From positions 1 to 64,000 of the forward strand of contig JAGYJW010000011.1 of assembly GCA_018401435.1 (NCBI GenBank): 64,000 bases of DNA, written 5' to 3'. The notes below the pieces were generated by a model that did not search any database, was not told the DNA's origin, and saw nothing but the letters and a program-made list of their open reading frames with translations. The stretch's first letter is position 1. Every line of letters starts with the position of its first letter. The position numbers and the translations under genes are program-made. The stretch is from Deltaproteobacteria bacterium (lineage in GTDB: Bacteria > Myxococcota_A > UBA796 > UBA2385). Below are positions 60,182 through 64,000 of the stretch, in pieces.

Positions 60182-60257
60182 TGGTGGAGCTGAGGGGACT
60201 CGAACCCCTGACCCCCAGACTGCCAGTCTAGTGCTCTCCCAACTGAGCTACAGCCCC
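60182..60257 (-). tRNA. tRNA-Ala (anticodon GGC)
   Basis: A 76-nt cloverleaf with encoded CCA. Acceptor GGGGCTG/CAGCTCC includes the G3:U70 alanine identity pair. The D-arm is GCTC...GAGC, the anticodon loop CTGGCAG gives GGC, and the T arm is AGGGGTTCGAGTCCCCT. It is bordered by a terminator and a promoter of its own. Confidence 0.95.
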
Positions 60258-60263
60258 AAATCG

Positions 60264-60293
60264 TCGGTATGTCGGTCGCGAAGGCGATGTCAA
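60264..60293 (-). promoter_or_regulatory. Promoter of tRNA-Ala(GGC)
   Basis: On the minus strand, TTGACA (60288-60293) and TACCGA (60264-60269) are 18 bp apart; the -10 ends 7 bp before the tRNA. Confidence 0.6.
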
Positions 60294-60367
60294 AGGGCCC
60301 GCCGAGGGAAGCTCCACCCGGCGAACGCACAGCGTTTATCGGGTGCCGCCAAAGCTGGCAAGCTCTT

Positions 60368-60766
60368 TCAGTCGATGTCCTTGCTGTCCACGGCGCCGTC
60401 GGCCGCGGCCGAGGCCAGGGCCTCGGGGCCCACCTGGGCGGCGGTGCGTTCAATGCGGGCGTCCAACTCTGCGATTCGCTCGACGCCGCGCCGCAGCCCG
60501 GGGTGCTCCAGCTCGCCGGCCTCCAGCAGGGCCCGGACCTCCTTGCCCAGCTTGGCATACATGGCGGCCCGGTCCTTGCGCAGCTGCCGCAGCTCCAGGC
60601 GCACGCGGCTGTCGGCGGCAAAGCGCTCGACCTCTGTGCGGCTGCGGGTCATCACGCTGCGCAGCAAGCCCGAAAAGGCATCGGTGATGGGCGGCGTGGC
60701 CGCGCCGGGCTCTGAAGCGGCGCCTGGGCGCGCGTCGTCGGCGGGCAAGGGCTTGGAATCGGCCAT
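60368..60766 (-). CDS. Small coiled-coil protein, unknown
   Basis: A 132-residue acidic/basic helical protein. After a Pro/Ala-rich N-terminus comes a long coiled coil (VMTRSRTEVERFAADSRVRLELRQLRKDRAAMYAKLGKEV, then GVERIAELDARIERTAAQV). No membrane segment. ATG 60766 has GGAG before it. I do not recognise a family; coiled-coil proteins of this sort can be scaffolds. Confidence 0.6.
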   Translation of the reverse strand: MADSKPLPADDARPGAASEPGAATPPITDAFSGLLRSVMTRSRTEVERFAADSRVRLELRQLRKDRAAMYAKLGKEVRALLEAGELEHPGLRRGVERIAELDARIERTAAQVGPEALASAAADGAVDSKDID

Positions 60767-60840
60767 GGGGCGCTCCGGGCTCCCCGCGTCGCGGGGCGAG
60801 AGAGAGGACAGGGGCACATCGACAGTCGCGACGGGCAGGC

Positions 60841-62385
60841 TCAGGGGATGCGGCTGCCGCGAGCCTGGGTGGGGGTGAGCACCGGGCCGGTCCGCACCAG
60901 CTCTTCGGCGGCCATGCGCACGGTGGTGCCTACGCCCTTGAGGTTGCGCGGCTCAAAGTTCAGGAACTTTGCCCATTGTTCGGCCACATAGGAATTGGTG
61001 GCGACGGTGTAGGTGCGGCTGGGGTCCAAGGGCTCACCGCCCACCCGCACATCCACCAGCTCGGGCACATCCATGCGCCGGGTCCAGCCCCACTGCAGGC
61101 CGGAATAGACCAGAATTCCGCCCCAGCCCTTGTTTCGCTGCATCACATTCTCGATGAGCAGGCCGACGATCTCGTCGCCGCGGGCCTCGAAGACCACCAC
61201 CTCGTTGTCGAAGGGGAAGACCTCGTAGAGGTGGTTGAGGTTGAGCACGCCTGCCGGCAGATCGGCGCGGATGCCGCCCCCATTGTAGATGCCCACATCG
61301 GCCTTGGCCGCGATGCGCACCACGTCGGAAGCCCAGCGCCCAAGCTCGGTCTCGCCGTTCTGGTCGCGCCGGCTGAGGGCCACGGGCGCCTCGCCGATGG
61401 GGCTGCGGTACTTGTCGTCGATGCGGGCGCTCCACTGGTCCACCAGGGCGATCACATCGGGGCTGGCAGGCCCGGGCAGCGCGATGGGATCAAGGTCCAC
61501 CAGCGTATAGCTGACGTCCTTGATCCTGCCGTCATCCAAGCGCCCGCGCAGCAGGCCCAGCTGCCGGGCATGGCTTCCGGCCTGCACGATCAACGTGCCG
61601 GCGACCTCTTCGGGTTCGGTGAGGGAGCTGTGGCTGTGGCCGCCCACGATGAGGTCGATGCCCTCCACCGCGGCCGCCAGGCGGCGATCCTCTTCGACGC
61701 CGTTGTGGGTCAGGGCCACCACCAGGTCCACATCGGGCTCCAGGATCTCCACCTGCTCCCGGGCGCTCTCGATGGCGCTGCGCAGATCCAGGCGGGCCAT
61801 GGTCTCGGGGCTGGCCAGGCCCTCCAGCTTCTCGGTGGTGAGCCCGAATACACCGATGCGCAGGTCCTCGACCTGCAGAATGATCGAGGGGCGCAGGCCG
61901 GGGAAGCCCGGCGCGCCGGGATCCCCCGCCGCCCGGACATTGGCCGACAGCACGGGCACGCGGCTGGACGAGACCAGGGCTGCCGTGTTCTCCCAGCCGC
62001 GATCCAGCTCGTGGTTGCCCAGCGCCCAGGCGTCGCAGCCCGTGGCCTCCAAGAAGTCGAGCATGGCGCCACCGTCGCTGCCACGCACCCGGTACTCCAT
62101 GAGCGGGGTGCCCGTCAGCAGGTCGCCGGCGTCGAAATAGAGCACCCGATCCTTGCCGTGCACCCGCTCCAAGGCGTCGATCCAGGCGTCGATGGCCCGG
62201 AAGCCGCCGATTTCGGGGCTGCCGGGCAGCCAGGGGGCAGCACTGGGCCGAAAATGGGCGTGAAGGTCGTTGGTGTGGGCGATCACGATCTCGGTGGGGC
62301 CCAGCGGCGCCGTGGGGGAGGCCGCTGGGGGCCGGCATGCAGCCAGCAGGACCACCAGGGCCAGCCGGGACAGCTGCGTCCTCAT
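60841..62385 (-). CDS. 5'-nucleotidase/2',3'-cyclic phosphodiesterase-type lipoprotein
   Basis: A 514-residue lipoprotein (signal LALVVLLAAC, lipid Cys at about 17) of the UshA family. The metallophosphoesterase domain has the first metal ligands in AHTNDLHAHF, then FDAGDLLTG, GNHELDRG, and the later VALTHNGVEED and VGGHSHS. The C-terminal 5'-nucleotidase domain has NGGGIRADLPAG and FPFDNEVVV. It degrades extracytoplasmic nucleotides. ATG 62385 overlaps the thioredoxin-like gene by ATGA. Confidence 0.92.
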   Translation of the reverse strand: MRTQLSRLALVVLLAACRPPAASPTAPLGPTEIVIAHTNDLHAHFRPSAAPWLPGSPEIGGFRAIDAWIDALERVHGKDRVLYFDAGDLLTGTPLMEYRVRGSDGGAMLDFLEATGCDAWALGNHELDRGWENTAALVSSSRVPVLSANVRAAGDPGAPGFPGLRPSIILQVEDLRIGVFGLTTEKLEGLASPETMARLDLRSAIESAREQVEILEPDVDLVVALTHNGVEEDRRLAAAVEGIDLIVGGHSHSSLTEPEEVAGTLIVQAGSHARQLGLLRGRLDDGRIKDVSYTLVDLDPIALPGPASPDVIALVDQWSARIDDKYRSPIGEAPVALSRRDQNGETELGRWASDVVRIAAKADVGIYNGGGIRADLPAGVLNLNHLYEVFPFDNEVVVFEARGDEIVGLLIENVMQRNKGWGGILVYSGLQWGWTRRMDVPELVDVRVGGEPLDPSRTYTVATNSYVAEQWAKFLNFEPRNLKGVGTTVRMAAEELVRTGPVLTPTQARGSRIP

Positions 62386-63046
62386 GGGGTGCCCCCGGCC
62401 GCCGAGACCGCAGCCAGCACGGCCGGGATGTCGGATTCGCGCAGAACGCCATCCACCCGGTGCACCACCCGCCCCGCCCCATCCACCACCCAGGTCTGGG
62501 GGATCTGGTGGAAGTCCAGGGACAAAGCCTCGAAGAAGGCTTCGGGCTGCACCGCCGCACCCAAGACCTGGCTGGGCCAGGTCAGGTGGTGTCCATTGCC
62601 GAAGTTCTCGACATGCTCGCGGATGTCGTCCTCGTCGCCCCGGGGATCGAAGAGGTCCCAGGACAGCCCCACCAGGGGCACACCAGCCGGCAGCAGGGCC
62701 GCCAGGGCCTTGAGGTGGGGGAATTCCTCGACGCAGGGGATGCACCAGGTGGCCCAGTGGTTGACCACCTGCACCCGTCCGGCGCGCAGCGAGGCCTGGA
62801 AGCCCGCGACATCGGTGAGCCGCGCAGGAGCGGCGCCCTTGGGGCTGGGGGCCTCGGGCTGGCCGCCGGCGCGGCGACGGCATCGGGGCCCGGCCGGGCG
62901 GCGGCGGGCGGCGCCCCACCAAAGAGGGCCGGCTGGCGCGGGCGTTCGCCGGGCTGCTCGAAGAGGCCGTCACGGGCGGCGCCCTGGGCCACGACCTCGG
63001 CCAGACCCCGCAGGGCGCGCTTGGCGATTCCGCTGGCGATGCTCAC
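62382..63046 (-). pseudogene. Thioredoxin-like (TlpA/ResA) protein, one frameshift
   Basis: The two frames join into about 221 residues. The first (GTG 63046, GGGAGAAG before it) is a Pro/Ala-rich leader to about residue 60. The second has a TlpA/ResA-type fold with redox site NHWATWCIPCVEEFPHL (C-x-x-C) and GLSWDLFDPRGDED, then PQTWVVDGAGRVV with the cis-Pro region. One added C at a GCCGG site (near 62868) restores the frame. There is no clear signal peptide in the leader, so its compartment is uncertain. It overlaps the 5'-nucleotidase gene by 4 bp. Confidence 0.75.
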
Positions 63047-63083
63047 CGCTTCTCCCTTCTCGGCTGGGGGCGCCAGTCTACCC

Positions 63084-63659
63084 TCATGGGGCCGGCGGCG
63101 CAGGGCTGGGGGTCGCCCGTCCCCACTCGACCCACCGGTTGCCGTCGTGGCGCAGGATCGCGTCGGTCACGGGGCGCTCGCTGGCCTCCCAGGCCCTGCG
63201 GGCGCCCACGGCCAGAATGCGGTCCAGCTCTTCATTCCCCTGCTTCCAGAATAGGACGGTGCCCTGGGTGGGAAGGGCCAGCAGCACCGGGCCGCCCACC
63301 CGCGCCGCCAGGCGCTCGGGCAGCAGCAAGGCGCCCGCGTCCAGCCCGTCTCCGGCGGCGCGCAGCCCATAACGCAGGTCGGTGTCCTCCACCGGAAGCA
63401 GCTGCACCGCCGCGTCAAAGCCGGCCTCTGCTGCGGCTCGGGCGCGGGCCTCGGCCGCAGCGCGGGGCTCCTGCCAGGCGTCGAGATCGGCCCCGTTGAC
63501 CGGGCGCCGCGTGCCGCCCTCGGTCACCACCAGGCAGAGCTGAAGCGTGGCCACCACCTCTTTGCAGAGGGGCTGCAGGGCCGCGCCGGTCGCGCCCTTG
63601 GCGGCCTGGTGTGCGGGGTAGACCTCCAGAAAGTCCGTAGGCCAGACCTCCCACGACAC
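63084..63659 (-). CDS. Exported protein of unknown function, start unclear
   Basis: A 191-residue product from GTG 63659. The frame is open upstream to a TAG at 63723-63725 and there encodes a good export signal (GLLAGLLLGAAIA, ending AAP). No ATG, GTG or TTG precedes it; only CTG codons do. So either a CTG is used or a base is missing. The mature part is helical and Ala/Arg-rich with strands such as VLLALPTQGTVLFW. Family unknown. Confidence 0.5.
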   Translation of the reverse strand: MSWEVWPTDFLEVYPAHQAAKGATGAALQPLCKEVVATLQLCLVVTEGGTRRPVNGADLDAWQEPRAAAEARARAAAEAGFDAAVQLLPVEDTDLRYGLRAAGDGLDAGALLLPERLAARVGGPVLLALPTQGTVLFWKQGNEELDRILAVGARRAWEASERPVTDAILRHDGNRWVEWGRATPSPAPPAP

Positions 63660-63722
63660 CGGCGGCGGCGCCGCGATGGCAGCGCCCAGCAGCAGGCCGG
63701 CCAGCAGTCCGGGGGCCAGGCG

Positions 63723-64000
63723 CTACTCGCTGACGGTGGAGCTGTCGAGCAGCCCGCCGATCTGGGCCCGCAGGGCCGCCCGACGGTCGGTGGGCTCCTC
63801 GGCGATGAGCTCGGTGAGCTGCAGGGTGAGGGCCCGCTGGCGCTGGCTGAGCAGGCGGGCCATCGCATGCACCAGCTTGTAGGCGGCGAGGCTGCCGCTC
63901 GCGAGCAGGCTGGCGAAGTGGTTGCGGCGGAAGCGCAGCAGGGTGCTGGCCTCGCTGGCGGCCACCGCCGCGCTGCGGGCCGATCCGTCGAGCACCGCCA
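63723..64000 (-). CDS. Cyclic-nucleotide-binding-domain protein, 5' end outside window
   Basis: The visible part, about 92 residues, matches the end of a Crp-type cNMP-binding domain: a phosphate-cassette-like segment (GSARSAAVAASEASTLLRFRRNHFASLLA) and the following helix LVHAMARLLSQRQR. The end (LTELIAEEPTDRRAAL) is a short tail, so there is no room for a Crp DNA-binding domain after it. The frame is open at the window edge, so the start is missing. Confidence 0.75.
   Translation of the reverse strand, partial: AVLDGSARSAAVAASEASTLLRFRRNHFASLLASGSLAAYKLVHAMARLLSQRQRALTLQLTELIAEEPTDRRAALRAQIGGLLDSSTVSE

Overview
The window is about 64 kb of very GC-rich bacterial chromosome with tight operons, many 4-bp ATGA/GTGA start-stop overlaps and no prophage, insertion sequence, rRNA operon or CRISPR array that I can see. 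Gene content points to a didermic deltaproteobacterium-like organism, most likely Myxococcota. Supporting signs are LPS genes (kdsB, lptA, lptB), an outer-membrane protein of the MXAN_2562 type, thrombospondin type 3 repeats ending in a MYXO-CTERM-like tail, a myxobacterial-type PilZ protein, PEGA and AgmX-like domains, and several Hsp70 paralogues. Genus cannot be fixed from the sequence alone.

Layout. 1-3.7 kb: a cell-envelope group (DUF4476-like protein, Cys-rich lipoprotein, vWA lipoprotein, TSP3-repeat protein). 3.8-10.6 kb (minus strand): rplM-rpsI, then kdsB-pyrG-lptA-lptB-rpoN-hpf. 10.6-22.7 kb (minus): HU/IHF, a secreted protein, PhoH, RlmB, RseP, TsaB, a USG-1-like pseudo-Asd, a large propeller/beta-barrel protein, TruA and a TPR protein. 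22.7-28.4 kb: queA-tgt-yajC-secD-secF. 28.5-31.5 kb: an S1-domain protein facing udg-maf. 31.6-38.7 kb (plus): a five-gene chaperone cluster (Hsp70-vWA fusion, GrpE-like, lidless Hsp70, tandem J-like/PEGA/AgmX membrane protein, TPR-metalloprotease). 38.7-46.5 kb: tRNA-Ala, GT39-type membrane enzyme, PilZ, hydrolase, methyltransferase, SRPBCC, RecG-like protein, GreA. 46.6-53.5 kb: pyrR-pyrB-pyrC', then lepA with a LepB-like gene and ugd. 53.8-64 kb: rpsT, holA, rpsU, tRNA-Leu, a full DnaK, tRNA-Ala, 5'-nucleotidase, thioredoxin-like protein and a cNMP-binding fragment.

The strongest candidate for an undescribed system is the 31.6-38.7 kb cluster. It holds two unusual Hsp70s, one with a von Willebrand A domain in place of the lid, together with a GrpE-like gene and a membrane protein whose J-like domains lack the HPD tripeptide. 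A full-length DnaK lies 20 kb away, so the cluster is probably specialised.

Two patterns cut across the window. First, several homologues have lost catalytic residues: LepB-like, RecG-like, PyrC', USG-1 and the J-like domains. Second, at least eight minus-strand genes carry frameshifts that inserting C into C-rich runs would repair. This looks like a systematic assembly error, though real decay is not excluded. Promoters of the TTGACA-17-TAnnnn type are recognisable before rplM-rpsI, rpsT, dnaK and the tRNAs.
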